Of a stretch of 64,000 bases of DNA, positions 48,001 to 63,770 are shown in pieces (within the stretch, counting starts at the first letter, position 1; the number at the start of each line of letters is the position of its first letter). Under the pieces are notes generated by a model that worked only from the letters and a program-made list of their open reading frames with translations, was not told where the DNA came from and made no database searches. The DNA comes from Stenopsyche tienmushanensis (lineage: Eukaryota > Arthropoda > Insecta > Trichoptera > Stenopsychidae): positions 248,001 through 312,000 of the forward strand of contig WACJ01000095.1 in the NCBI GenBank assembly GCA_008973525.1. Reading direction: 5' to 3'. A program made the position numbers and the translations under genes.

Positions 48001-49628
48001 TAACTTGAGAATTGCATACATAATTGTGGGCTTAAACAAATGTATCGCGATGGGAGACTCATATGTGGTCAAAGGTGTTCATTTAAAAATAAAATCGTTT
48101 CAACAAATCCTCATGGCAAAAAATGTGAAAAAACATTGCATAATTCATAAAAACATGCTCTCTGTACGTAAACATCAGCTGATATAGAATATATTAATTT
48201 TTTGAGTAATAATTGTCTTATATACCTCAATGATGTAGAATTATATCCTTGATGAAAATCCAGCTGTTGATAAATCCACTGTAGGATTTAAAGTCAAAAT
48301 AGGTTTTATTACGTCTAGTGATTACCTGGCAAGCGTTGCAGTGCCATGTCTCGCATAACAAATTTTTACTATGCCTATGTTATTCCCGCAAGTGTAAACA
48401 GTACATTGAGAATTTTTTATTGCAATCGGATGGACGGTATGGAAGCGCATCAAATACGAACAAAAAACATTGATTTTTATACACTAGACTATGCCTATGT
48501 TGCTCGCACAATCCTTAGCAATAAGTGGACGAAATTTTATCGCAATCTGATGAACTGGTATGGCAGCGTATTGCATACGAACAAACATAATTAATTTTTA
48601 TATATTAGATAATGTCACAAAATCCCGAACCCTGTACTGCTTACATATCCACTATTTGTGGCGTATGATGATATAAGCTTTTATCAGATCAGATTTTTCA
48701 TTTATATGCAGAATTTTTATATCTATTCAATAATATGCAACAGATGGCTTCAGAATAATCTAAGCTTTCGTCTTGGAGAGCGTTTTAAATGAAATCATGT
48801 GTTAACTAGATTTGAAATAAAATTATATTATCGTCAAATTCACTGAAAATGGTTTGGAACTGTTGCAACACCCCAAATAAAAAACCTTTTGAAAAGATTA
48901 ATAAATCTGATTAGAAGAAATCTATTTTGATTTACATTGGCAAAAAAATATTGATGTGTCAAAGGATATTAGTAATTAATTATTTATTCAGAATGCCATT
49001 AATATATTGTGTTTATATAATTATTTGATGAAAAAATAAGTGTAGAGCAAATACAACAAAAAACTTAAATTTAATGTTTAGGGTGGATTTGCCAACAAGA
49101 AAATATATAGGAGTTTGTTGATTCTGCGCATTTAAATTGTTATTTAATAATCTATACAAATTAACTTAATTGTTTTGTTCGATATAAAGATTTAAAGAGA
49201 AAAATAATTAGCTTGAATTTATAAAAAAAAATGAGTTATTGTCTCGAGTAAAATTGGGAAATGCAAATATTTTCGGATTGAAGTTTGACGTGTCATACGT
49301 CAAAACTGACAAGCGAATGCTATCATTTAGACAAACGCAAGGGGCGCTATCGTTCGAAGCCGTCGTACTGAGGTTCCGATTTGGCAGCTGTCAATGTTGC
49401 GAAACCCGAAGGCCTCCCATATTGCAAGCTGTCGACGGCCTTCGAGCAAAGGGAGCGACGTTGCTTCATCGAGAACAATAGTTATGTGTACGTCTGGCTC
49501 GGTTGGCAACGAGAAGGCCTCGGCTCCCGCAAAAAACGGGCAGTCGGCGCTTCTAATATGAAGTTGGGGGGAACTTACACTTTGTCGGCGAGCTCGCGCA
49601 CTTTCCACATGCTGATGAACTTGTCCAT
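36095..49628 (-). CDS. lqfR: Golgi epsin (EpsinR/CLINT1), short isoform, 606 aa
   Basis: Eleven exons join with matching phases: 49628-49579, 45674-45473, 45231-45103, 44988-44880, 43896-43810, 43721-43628, 43546-43374, 41886-41775, 41297-41143, 41061-40885 and 36627-36095. The start MDKFISMWKVRELADKV has a strong Kozak context (GCAGCCATGG). Residues about 8-150 form the ENTH domain (NVVMNYTEVEGKVREATNEEAWGP, LLLLSYLVRNGSERVV, REERKKAKKNKDKY), which binds phosphoinositide at the trans-Golgi. The disordered tail carries FGDF (about 331) and FADF (about 357), resembling AP-1 gamma-ear ligands, and a clathrin-box-like TLDLLG. The last exon is N/Q/S/P-rich. All introns checked are GT-AG. Intron 7 holds an RTE tail and intron 8 a composite repeat. 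The same transcript can splice instead to the Tel2 exon. Confidence 0.93.
37298..37303 (-). terminator. Candidate polyA signal, lqfR-Tel2 isoform
   Basis: TTTATT on the plus strand gives AATAAA on the coding strand, about 100 nt beyond the Tel2 stop at 37401-37403. Its presence inside the intron preceding the epsinR-specific exon supports a real alternative transcript end. Confidence 0.6.
37401..49628 (-). CDS. lqfR: EpsinR-Tel2 fusion isoform of lqfR, 1408 aa
   Basis: The ten shared exons end in phase 1 (40885). They join in frame to the acceptor at 40340 (TTGGAATTTCAG), after which one uninterrupted exon, 40339-37401, adds 978 codons. This part is Tel2/TELO2. It has a helical-repeat N-terminal region, an acidic linker (EALELDSDDDFEP), the conserved Telomere_reg-2 block (RDLRDNLLECSDRDVLSECLLVAEEL to RLLFLDILAGA, about fusion residues 1067-1177) and a C-terminal repeat region (HPFAKAKKNIFSNIADSFFYPLLYGFG). 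Tel2 works with Tti1/Tti2 and Hsp90 to mature PIKKs such as mTOR, ATM and ATR. Drosophila lqfR makes the same translational fusion. No start codon lies between the acceptor and the Tel2 sequence. The first ATG in that frame, at 40361, is intronic, so a separate Tel2 would need its own promoter. Confidence 0.9.
40340..40884 (-). promoter_or_regulatory. Alternative-splice interval of lqfR (exon 10 to Tel2 exon)
   Basis: The donor at 40884 (GAG|GTAAAT) can pair with the acceptor at 40340 (Tel2 exon) or with that at 36628 (TTTATAG, epsinR exon, 4.26-kb intron). The phase is 1 in both cases. The nearer acceptor has a weak pyrimidine tract (ATTGGAATTTCAG), a feature expected of a regulated site. 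Confidence 0.6.
41480..41752 (+). repeat. Composite repeat, two-unit core, inside lqfR intron 8
   Basis: Two ~120-bp units lie in tandem. Each has a TGCCTATGTTAC or equivalent start, TTTTATYGCAATC, TGATGAACGGTATGGCAGCGCATT, and an end in ACAAAC-ATTGATTTTTATATATTA. The first unit is worn at its start. The upstream module seen at 51345 is not evident here. Confidence 0.7.
41887..43373. other. lqfR intron 7
   Basis: It contains an RTE-like 3' tail at 43238-43339. The rest shows no coding resemblance. TCAACCCTCCTATAGCGCAG at 42278 may be a small MITE end. Confidence 0.6.
43238..43339 (+). mobile_element. RTE-like 3' end, copy 4, antisense in lqfR
   Basis: ATATCGAGCGAATGAAGAAG, GTATAATACAGACAAGATG and TATAAATGGACTATTTGTGG are the reverse complement of the family core, ending in ATGATGATGATT. 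About 100 bp remain, 3' truncated at the 5' side as usual for LINEs. Confidence 0.6.
44200..44335 (-). repeat. Possible tRNA-derived SINE fragment
   Basis: The minus strand contains GGGTTCGAATTC, a good pol III B box, within TCTTGGGTTCGAATTCTACAGG, preceded by CTTGTGGTTGGGAACAG and followed by GGTGTGGCTGACAACCAC. No complete tRNA cloverleaf is formed, so a SINE scrap is more likely than a tRNA gene. It lies in lqfR intron 4. Confidence 0.35.
44640..44715. repeat. Short inverted repeat in lqfR intron 4
   Basis: GGCCAGACTGTCTGGCC near 44642 pairs with GTCAGACAGTCTGGCC near 44697. Each arm is itself nearly palindromic, and a third TGGCCAATGGAGATTGGCCA palindrome lies between them. It looks like a foldback MITE remnant. 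Confidence 0.5.
47045..47470 (-). repeat. Composite repeat, near-full inverted copy
   Basis: On the minus strand this holds the upstream module (AGCCGAAGAGCTGGGATTCAAAAGC, CTCGTCTCGAAGAC, GCATCCTTTTTCTCCCCGTCC) followed by two ~120-bp units (TACTATGCCTATGTTATTCCCG, ...CAATAAGTGGACGAAATTTTATCGC). It matches 51345-51782, which lies in the opposite orientation. Confidence 0.75.
48080..48200 (+). repeat. Dispersed repeat shared with 4480-4600
   Basis: GCAAAAAATGTGAAAAAACAT, AACTCATAAAAATATG-like and GTAAACATCAGCTGA blocks occur in the same order at 4500-4590. Two copies only, no termini recognised. Confidence 0.5.
48355..48612 (+). repeat. Composite repeat, two-unit core
   Basis: The first unit starts TTTTTACTATGCCTATGTTATTCC and the second ACTATGCCTATGTTGCTCGC. 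Both contain the ATCGCAATC...GATGAACGGTATGG core and end in ATTTTTATA-A-TAGA. The upstream module is missing. Confidence 0.75.
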
Positions 49629-50518
49629 GGCTGCGGCTGCTGCTGCTGCGGCGGCGGCGACAGCGACGGCGACGGCTGGAGGCCCGAGCGCGAGATGGCC
49701 GCCACACACACATACACGTGGGAAGGTCGCGCCCCGCCACTGCTGCCAACCAAACCCATCACGACACAACTTTCAAAACGAATATTTTTTTCAATTCCTC
49801 TCACCGAATTTATTTTATAAAATCTAATACTCGATAAAAATATCTACTTTTAATTATAAACGCGTTTAAACATGCATTTAAAATATTTAATGCGATAAAA
49901 ATATTAAAAATGCAGATATTAAATTAATGCCCAAACCAGTTACAAATTAATATTTTTTATCGTCAAAAAATTTAAACACGTTTGAAAAAATTGATAATGT
50001 TTAAAACGCATAATTAATTTCAATGTTACAATTAATTTGCATATTTTTTTTTTAAATTTAAAATAAGCATTTAACATAGTGTTTAATTTATATTCAATAT
50101 TATTTTGTATCAAATTAAATAATCTAATTAATAAAATATTTTATATTTAGCAATTGAGCAAATTTCAAAAAAACTATTTAATAGATTTTATTAAAATCTT
50201 TAAGTTGTATTTTAAAATAAATATTTTGGCTGCATTTGAATTATCAACACTATAAAAATGTATAAATATAAATATTTGTGACGCTTTATCAATTACTTTC
50301 TCATTCAAATTAGACATGGCCGTCAAAAGCAGTGTAATCGCATCACCCAAAGCAAATAAAGAAACATTATATTCCTGGAAGGGTGAATAACTGGGGCGGT
50401 GTCCTCTGTTTTCTGTACTTTTTCGACTTAAAGCCTTTACATGGTTTTCGAGTCGTTCGAGCGCGACAGTTTTTGATATTAATTTTATTTCGCGTTTCGT
50501 AAACAAACAGTCGAAATC
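49629..50518. promoter_or_regulatory. Divergent promoter region, lqfR / TspanC8 tetraspanin
   Basis: The two start codons (49628 minus, 50519 plus) face apart across 890 bp. The lqfR side (49629-49750) is GC-rich and carries a GCN trinucleotide run (49629-49678) right at the start codon, probably 5' UTR. The middle (49800-50200) is very AT-rich. The tetraspanin side (50290-50518) is moderately GC-rich. No TATA box is obvious on either side. Sharing of regulatory elements is inference from geometry. Confidence 0.6.
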
Positions 50519-56246
<5,728 letters not shown>

Positions 56247-57429
56247 GGTTTATCCCGAAAGCAGACCATCGTTGGGTGGGGGGGTCGCGCGAGTCCATCC
56301 CGCGTGCGGCTCCTTTGACTTTTTTTTAATAAATTTTTTATCAGAAAATTGTGTAGTGTGACTGTTCAGTGTGTCTAGTGAAAAATATTTATCTTCTCTA
56401 TTCTCTGTGAGTGCGGTCGGTAAATATGGTAGTTGGAATCGAGATAGTTGTAATATTTGGAAATGAAAATGGTTAGTGTATAATCTGAAAATAGTACTGT
56501 GCGAATTATTTAAAAATTGAGTGTTGATAAATCTTAACTAAAGAATATGATTATCTCAGAGTGTCCCTATAACTCTCACAATTTGATTTATTATTTTTTC
56601 TTTCGTTGTAAGTAGTCAATCGAGACTTTCTTTTTCTAACAAAAAATTATTATATTAATGAATTTTAGAAATTAGGGTTTTTAATTATTTGAAAGCAATA
56701 AAATTATTTTAACGCAATTGTCATACTATTTGTTAAGTTTATGAGGTCAGTGTGAAATTTTCGTTTTGATTTTGTAATTGATAATTTGCATTTGGAAATT
56801 TGTTACCATTTTTCTTTGTAGTTAGAGTTAATCCTTAAACGATGTAATAGTTTATTGTTAATGTATATTATGGATAATCTGCACTTATTTATATGAATGA
56901 AGATCTCCCATATTCATATGTCATTCACAACACAAGGCTCTTTTGGCAATAGCTTATTTGACAAAAAAGCTCGTCTAGCATTGCCAAAACAGTATCATCA
57001 ACATGTATATTCGATATCCTAAAGATATATATCTACACTACCATATTTAAAAGCAAACTCATTACTTATAACTGTATTAATATTAAGGTGACATCATTTC
57101 AATATCTTAATGCTCATTTTATTGTTGAATGTAAATATAGCATTTATATTCTTTGGATAATTGTTCTGTTTTTAATAATATTAGTTGATTATATTAAAAT
57201 ATTTCTTGTAGCATGCAAATATAGACATTTATTTAAGGAGCATCCAGATACGCATCATGATTTCTGACTATTACGGAATGCACACGGATTGGGACCGATA
57301 GTAAATGAACTGTATCACTTTTTGAACAAATCAGTGATCCGGGAGTATTGATGAAATTCATCAATTATTTCGGGATATTGTACGACATGCACGTCAAACC
57401 CAAAGGGTAATATGGTGCAAAATAAAAAG
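56247..57429. other. Tetraspanin 3' UTR and downstream DNA
   Basis: A GC-rich GGGTGGGGGGGTCGCGCGAG stretch follows the stop, then AATAAA at 56328-56333 and again near 56697. Beyond about 56750 it is AT-rich with no gene. Confidence 0.5.
56328..56333 (+). terminator. Candidate polyA signal of the tetraspanin gene
   Basis: First canonical AATAAA, 82 nt after the stop codon. Confidence 0.6.
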
Positions 57430-57605
57430 GATCCAAGATATTTGAACTCTTGGACCCTTTCAATATTTTCACTGTTAATACTCATGTTGGTGTAAACCCC
57501 AGCATTCACCCTCGATACTATCATATATTTCATTTTAGCATAGTTAATTTTCATGCTGAAATAAGCAGCAGCTCCGTTGATAGACGTAAGTGCCGCCAAA
57601 GTTTT
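57430..57605 (-). pseudogene. RTE-like RT fragment, short copy
   Basis: The minus strand reads GAAAYFSMKINYAKMKYMIVSRVNAG and NSENIERVQEFKYLGS, matching the scraps at 1521-1718 and 52391-52630. Sequence beyond FKYLGS diverges abruptly at about 57430. Confidence 0.7.
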
Positions 57606-57732
57606 GGATTGTATTTTAGCAGAAATTCATAAACACAATAATATATTTTGTCCTGTATCGTGCATTGATACTAGGCTTCAAAAGGCTGCAAAATATTCCT
57701 TGCGGGTTTGACATCGTTGTTGTTCAATTATA

Positions 57733-57826
57733 ATGCATCAGTTCACAATCCGTTGTGTTTTGGTTGTTGCCTTTATCATCGGCATTGATTTAGTTTATGC
57801 TCTCACGAAAAAGACAATAGCGTCAA
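57733..57826 (+). CDS. Possible signal-peptide first exon of an unrecognised secreted protein
   Basis: ATG is followed by 31 codons: a short polar start (MHQFTIRC), a hydrophobic core (VLVVAFIIGIDLVYAL) and a plausible cleavage region, then a donor (CAA|GTATGA) in phase 1. This is the shape of the first exon of small secreted insect proteins. I could not find a convincing second exon downstream to 64000, so the gene could extend beyond the window or the exon could be chance. Confidence 0.3.
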
Positions 57827-59759
57827 GTATGACTAGTACATAAAACTTGATAAGGTTTTTACTGATTATATAACATGATCGAAGCTCATAGCCTATATAA
57901 TATTTACTATGATAATGAGAAGAAACTCATCATTTTTGTGACATTCCCTAGGATGATTGTTCGTGGCACCATTTTTGAATCATGAAAACACATAGTTGTT
58001 GGCAGATAGGCGTACATAAATTCAAATCTCTGAGACTCTGAAGTGGTGTCGGCGAAATTATAACGATATATTTTTAAAGATCCGCTTTTTAAAGCAGACT
58101 TTGTGTAAATGATTATATATCCACTATTGTGATTTGGCTTGCTGAATTATCGCGGGAATTTGCTCGTTGCAAAAAGACTAGGCGTAACATTAAGAAATGA
58201 CCAAAATGACAAAATCAAGTATTTTTGTTTTGTTCATTATTAAATTTAATTTTAGACGTAATGTAAATTATCGGTTGATATTTGACGGTTTAAGACAAAT
58301 TTCTTTGAATGTTGCAATGTAATGAATTGCTGCTAATTCGCCATAGTGTGGCAATTTAGTGTTTCTTAAATTTTAAAACGCACTTTAAGTGCTTGTGATA
58401 TGAAAAATAAATACTTTACATCTTCCGAAAGATAAGTTGAGAATAAAGTATTTTTAAGAATAATGCATATGAAAATTATGCATATATAAATGACTTATTA
58501 TTAATAGTGCTTAGGTATAATTTCGTTTGATTGTCCCTTATGTGAACACTTTATGTTTATTGTATTATTATCAGAATATATGATTAGATACTTACTCTTC
58601 TTAGGTGTACATTTTTTTTAATACAATTTAAATTAGACTTGAATAAAATAATGTTAAGTTCAATATTCTATAGTGATTGCTATGTATTATGCATGTCAAA
58701 CTGATGACTCCTGAGCGTCATGTGGCCTAATATATGGTTCTTGATGGTCTGCGTCCATTGCCATATTTTTCAATTTTTATTCCGTTTAATACAAACATTT
58801 ATTTCTACTCATTGTGAGCTGCGCCAAATTTCGCTCATATAAATGAGTTTGACATGCTTGCTATGTAAAGTTGTTGAAACATTATATTTTGATTCATATT
58901 TTAACGAATTCGTTGAATTTATTAGTTATCTATGAATAATCATCTTCTTTTCATAGCGTGCAATGGTTTTGTTTCTGTAATTAGCACTATGTAAGGTGTG
59001 TCGGGAAGAAAAGAAGTCGATGTCTTTAACATTAACTGTTTGGCTTCTTTCTTTGCGATATATTTCCTAAAACTATGAAATTTTAAAACATATTTTCTGA
59101 TATATTTTGTTCTAATTATCTTTATTTTTGCATTTATTTTCAATGTGTAAATTGGATAGTATTGTAATATATTATATTAAATGTATGATTAGAGAAAATA
59201 TATTTGAAATTTTAATTATTTGGGGTATTTCTTTTTGATAATAAGAAAAATGTTGATATAATTATATTCATATTCATAAATTTTCTTCAAAAATGTGTTC
59301 TGTGGACAGGAAAGGCTGTGGAGAATTTATCTCTTAAAAAAATTCAAATTATGCTGTATTTAAAGTTAATTAGATAATAATAGTGCAAAATGTGGTAAGA
59401 ATTACATCCGAACGGTATTCAAATATTCACTCGTAACAGAATACGGAAAAATATGCTTTTTAATTCATTTTAAATTACCCCGAACGGCGGCTCACTTTAC
59501 GCGCATTATTCGAGTGTATTCAAACGTTTTTTTCCTCCATTTTATTTTATGCATTTAAACGTTTATAACGAATAACTCTGTTCATAATGTAGAATGTGAG
59601 TTTTACGCTGCGAGTTAATTTTTGATGATATCACCGTCAATTTTCTCGAATTTTTAATTGCCGAAAGTCACGGTGGAAATTCTTTAATAAATATAATAGC
59701 AATTTAACTTTTGCACGTGGAGCACATAAAGCTCAAGAGGGGAGTGCAAAAATATCATC
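57827..59759. other. AT-rich stretch downstream of the possible signal-peptide exon
   Basis: No exon, transposon or repeat family recognised. Several AATAAA and ATAATA-rich patches are present. Confidence 0.45.
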
Positions 59760-60110
59760 AAAAATTTAAGGACCCGGTCTCATCAGGGGCCCTCAACGGA
59801 ACACGTTCATGAGTTATTCAAGGTCCCCCGTTGGCACGGAGGCCCTCCACTGCTAGTGGAAACTTCTGCTTTTACGGCATCATTCCTGCGGCGATTAAAA
59901 GATTAAAGATTTCAAAGAAAGGCGACCGGGAAAATTCCGTTTTCTGCGAAAAATTTATTCGGGGCGACTTAAAAAAACTTTGTTATTATCTTCGTGCCGG
60001 GTATTTTGGAGCAGAAATTTCGCGATGGTCTTCCAGAGTTTTTGCGAAGATATTTGCGGCCGGGAGAGTGACGGGAAACGGGAATTTGATTGATGGAATG
60101 AAATAAATTT
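59760..60110 (+). other. Unassigned GC-richer block with a 91-residue open frame
   Basis: The frame 59831-60106 has CGPx-poor, basic composition (KRLKISKKGDRENSVF, GRVTGNGNLIDGMK) and no family resemblance. The GC-rich start (CCCGGTCTCATCAGGGGCCC) hints at an insertion. I do not assign a function. Confidence 0.3.
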
Positions 60111-60419
60111 TATTATTAAATTATGCGGCCTGAGTGGCTTATAACTTTATTTACCAAATAAATTGATTTAATTTTTGGCCTATCCTGTCTGTTGCTTTGC
60201 CAAAGTTTTAATACGCTTTATTTTCGACTTCGGCGAGATCCACGTGAAAATATGCCTTGAAAGATTTATGCAAAAGTTGAAGAATGTTTATGTTCGAGAA
60301 TTTGTTTGAATATATTTGAGTTTTTATAGGTACAGGGATCAATCAGATTTAATGAGACCCACCAAAGATCTCTTATATCAATTCAATGGGATTTAACTCA
60401 GATGTGATTAATCAATTAC

Positions 60420-60510
60420 CATATACACTCGGGCCTCGTATAACACGGTTATATGGTTCAGCAAAAAACGTCGTGTAATACAAATCCGTGTTATACAAGG
60501 TTTGAAGTTC
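60420..60510. repeat. pogo/Tigger-type terminal fragment
   Basis: CTCGGGCCTCGTATAACACGGTT is followed by an inverted CCGTGTTATACAAGG about 45 bp later, the double terminal motif also seen at the ends of the 28520-28798 MITE. No opposite end was found. Confidence 0.5.
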
Positions 60511-60732
60511 ATACAAAATTAGGGTTTGCGTTCCAAAAAAATATCGAACATACTTTATATAAGTATTTACTTTTTTTTTTAAATAAACACTTTTTTCATG
60601 TACGTATATGATAATATTTTTTTTCATTAAAACGTACTTCGTTTAATGTTTCTCGGGACTGCAATTTTCCTTTTTTTTTAATTCTCATCTCTTGTTAGTT
60701 ACATTTTTCCGTCAATCAGTTCATATTAGAGA

Positions 60733-61500
60733 TTGTACAAAAACCGACATTTCACAAAACCGGGTTTCGGTTTTCAGTTTTCGAACAAAACCGGTTTCCT
60801 CCGGTTTTCGGTTTTAAAAATATATGAAATATAAAATTAAAATAACGGATATATTAAAATTATTCGAACTTTTTTCAATGTTCAAAGTATTACAATTCAT
60901 TTATTTGTAAATGTGAGTTCAAAAAAAGAGAGAAAAACAATTGTATTTTAAAATATTTTTGTACGCACTGTATGATATTGAAATCTCATAGGTTGGTATT
61001 AGGGCTTGTCGGATTTCAAAACCGGTTTTTTATAATCCTGAAAATCCGGTTTTGAATATAAAAATGAATTTTTCATTTTCTAAGAATTATTTTGGACAAA
61101 AATATTGAATCGTTCACTTGCGTCAACTAACCAAAGAGGGGAAAAAATAGAAATATAATTCAAATGCATTAATCCTACTTCAATACCCAGCGAAAGGGTG
61201 TTTTCGTTATAGGGAAATATTGTCCCAAAAATAAGATCGTCATTAAAAAAACAGATCAGTTGATGCAGTTGTGCCAATTAGTGTATTTTTATTTTATTTT
61301 GGTGATTATTATATAGATGTAGTACTGTTTAAATGTAACGCAATTCTGTGTAATGCATATAATATTGAATATAATTCAAATAAGCTTAATATATCTTATT
61401 TTAATTATATATTTTTAAAACCGAAAACCGGTAGAAATCGGTTTCGTTTGAAAACTGAAAACCGGTTTCGAAGAATTTGGGTTTTTATACAAGCCTTAGT
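60733..61500. repeat. Inverted-repeat element A with AACCGGTTT-rich ends
   Basis: The arm 60733-60830 (TTGTACAAAAACCGAC, CGGTTTTCAGTTTTCGAAC, CCGGTTTTCGGTTTTAAAAATATA) is the reverse complement of 61408-61500. The ends are 90-100 bp with about 80 percent pairing by eye. There is no transposase frame between them. The style of subterminal repeats suggests a hAT-type MITE. Confidence 0.55.
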
Positions 61501-61998
61501 TGGTGTATTTCTTAGCTTGTTCTCGATGAATGTCGATGAAAGACTGAAGACACATTAATTAAGAATATCGAACAAATTTGATATTAGGGAATTGCGTTTT
61601 TTTTTCGATTATATGGTTTTTATGAATTATTATTTGTATAAAGTGTTCGTTCTGCAGTAGATCCCGTTTATGGCACTTTTATGTTTTAAGATTTATATGT
61701 TTGTTTGGAGTGATTTGTCACAAATATATTTTTGTTCTGAATTTGGTTTACAAAAGCCGACAGTGATCCGAAGTCTAAGTGCTGCTGTAATGCGTTGAAG
61801 GAAAGTTCTGGACTGATTGAAGTAAAATCTGGAATATATGTACACAACATGATAATAATGAATGACATTGATAATGAAAATTTAATTTTCATATTCAAAA
61901 CCGGATTTTCAGGATAAAAAACTGGTTTTCGAATGTCACAGTTTTTGCCTAAAAACCGGGTTTTAAAAACCGGTTTTTGAAAACCGACAAGCCCTAGT
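61003..61998. repeat. Inverted-repeat element B, interleaved with element A
   Basis: The arm 61003-61075 (AGGGCTTGTCGG, ATCCTGAAAATCCGGTTTTG) pairs with 61885-61998 (CCGGATTTTCAGGAT, CGACAAGCCCT). The right arm of element A lies inside this span while its left arm lies outside, so the two pairs interleave rather than nest. No 8-bp duplication is clear. Confidence 0.55.
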
Positions 61999-62079
61999 TC
62001 ATACCATTCTTAATATCGTCAAAGTTATTCCCGATAGTTAATATAAAATAAGAAATAAAATTTCTTGTACTATTTATTC

Positions 62080-62364
62080 CAGGGCTTCAAACTGGAACTG
62101 AACCGATAACTAGTAAACCGTTATTTTTGCTGGATCGAAAATCGGAGCTGAACCGATTCGAAAATATCGACATTCACAATCCTTATGCAGAATATCTTTG
62201 ATTGTATTCATCTAATAATATTGTAATCTTTACTCTTTGTTCATCCTGTTTATTGTCTTATTAATACCAATGCTTCAATAACTTCTAACATTTATATCGG
62301 TTGGGTTACGTTTTTCCTTCTGGAAAAAATAACGGTTTTATTGGTTATCGGTTCGAAGCCCTCG
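62080..62364. mobile_element. Small MITE with AGGGCTTC ends
   Basis: The left AGGGCTTCAAACTGGAACTGAACCGATAAC pairs with the right end, whose reverse complement reads GAGGGCTTCGAACCGATAACC. An ACCGTTATTTTTGCTGG-type inner block is shared too. The element is about 285 bp and noncoding. Confidence 0.55.
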
Positions 62365-63640
62365 AAACGAAAACCCTAATTAATCTTATTTTATTATTTA
62401 TCGCAAACGTAATTTATTGGGGTGGACAGAATTTATCCGACACCTCTATGTGTTCGTCCTGGATACTAAAAAACGAAATGTATTTGTTATATATGGTAGT
62501 GAGTTTATTAGGTTATGCGAACAGAATTTTCGCCCTCCAATAACATATACTTTATTTCTTATCATATTTGACATTCGTCTCCACTTGTGATCCTGTATAT
62601 TTTAAAAATAACATTACGTATAGTGTTCCCTCTTGTTATCCAAGGAGCGGAGGTGGAATTGTGTCTGCAAGGCAAATCCTGGTAAAGGTTCTCGTTTAAT
62701 ATAAATGCTCGAAGGGATGCGAAAAAAGTCGAGCTGATTCAGAGGAATTTAGATAAGGACAATATTCTTCCCCAATATCAAAAATTAGTTTTCGTGAGAA
62801 AGCAAGGCTTTCTTTAAAATAATCGCAAGGGCAAATGTCTAGACGTGGTTCTTGCTTCCCTCATTGTTCCTCGTGCCGCATTTATTACTTGATTTCCATA
62901 TTCACATATAATTTCAAATATTACTACTGGCGTAGTTTGCAAATTGGATATAGAAAATTTGGCATGACAAAAATTCCGCTTAGAGATAAAAAGGTATATT
63001 TATTTTTTTTATATCAAAAAAAAAAATAATAAACAATCAACCAACAAACATAATTTTGTATTGAATATAATATGTGCAAAAAATCGTTCCATTTCGTGTC
63101 CCCTTTCAGAGATGACGGATTCATTTTTACAGCTGGCAACACTGACAATACAGCCGCCGATTATTTTTGAATTCAGAACACATCCCATAAGCGTCGTTGA
63201 ATATGAAAGAAAGTCATAAAAGTAATTGAAATACCTCCACTATTTTTTAACGATCGTAATTATACTACTACGGCAGTACGATAGTGATTTTAGGACAAAA
63301 AACGTACGGCCATATCCTTATTGCGCTATGCTGCTGAAGTGCTTTCTCCTCACTGCGACAATACAAATTGTAATTTTTGACTGCACCCAAGGGCGTACTC
63401 GTGTTTCTATGGCGCATTACTGCCTATTCGCATTCTCTTTTTGAGTTTCCGGTGGAAATTAAGTGGAACTCTTTTGCTTTATGCCGTACAAAAGCGGAGA
63501 TCTTTCAGACTTATGAAATGTACTAAATGAGAACCTGGATAAAATGTAAAATTGCATTTAACCATGGCTAAAATTATATTATTATTTATTTACTTTTTAA
63601 TTAATAATTACTATACAAGGCAGCATAGAATCAATATACT
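62365..63640. other. Intergenic DNA, no gene recognised
   Basis: Open frames of 60-80 residues occur (62835-63029, 63226-63444) without family resemblance or splice context. Confidence 0.45.
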
Positions 63641-63654
63641 TTTATCATATTCAT

Positions 63655-63770
63655 AAAGTGTATTGTTTATGTTTTCGCGAATAAATAAACGAATAGCGTG
63701 TGCTATCGATAGTGTTTATTTATTTATACACAAGTTTCATACACGCTGCGACGGTCCTGATAGATAAATG
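63655..63770 (+). repeat. Dispersed repeat family R8, copy 3
   Basis: TATTGTTTATGTTTTCGCGAATAAATAAACG, GTGCTATCGATAGTGTTTATTTATTTATA and CATACACGCTGCGA match 8305-8405 in order and orientation. Confidence 0.55.

Larger units (their letters stand above)
45675..49578. other. lqfR intron 1 (3.9 kb)
   Basis: The donor is GTAAGT at 49578 and the acceptor TTTTCAG at 45675. It holds two composite-repeat copies (47045-47470 and 48340-48612), a TA microsatellite at about 47670-47690, and a stretch (48080-48200) that also occurs at 4480-4600. No coding exon is seen. Confidence 0.7.

Noticed and set aside
49629..49769. N-terminal poly-alanine extension of the epsin
   Set aside because: It would need a TTG start. 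The ATG at 49628 has a strong context and matches the family start.
49327..49827. Several overlapping open frames on both strands around lqfR exon 1
   Set aside because: They are by-products of the GC-rich trinucleotide run. Only the frame with MDKFISMWKVRELADKV matches the epsin family.
50174..50506. 110-residue minus-strand open frame ending 12 bp from the tetraspanin start codon
   Set aside because: Its first codon is TTG, not ATG. No ATG lies upstream in frame, it overlaps the tetraspanin 5' leader, and the protein resembles nothing I know.
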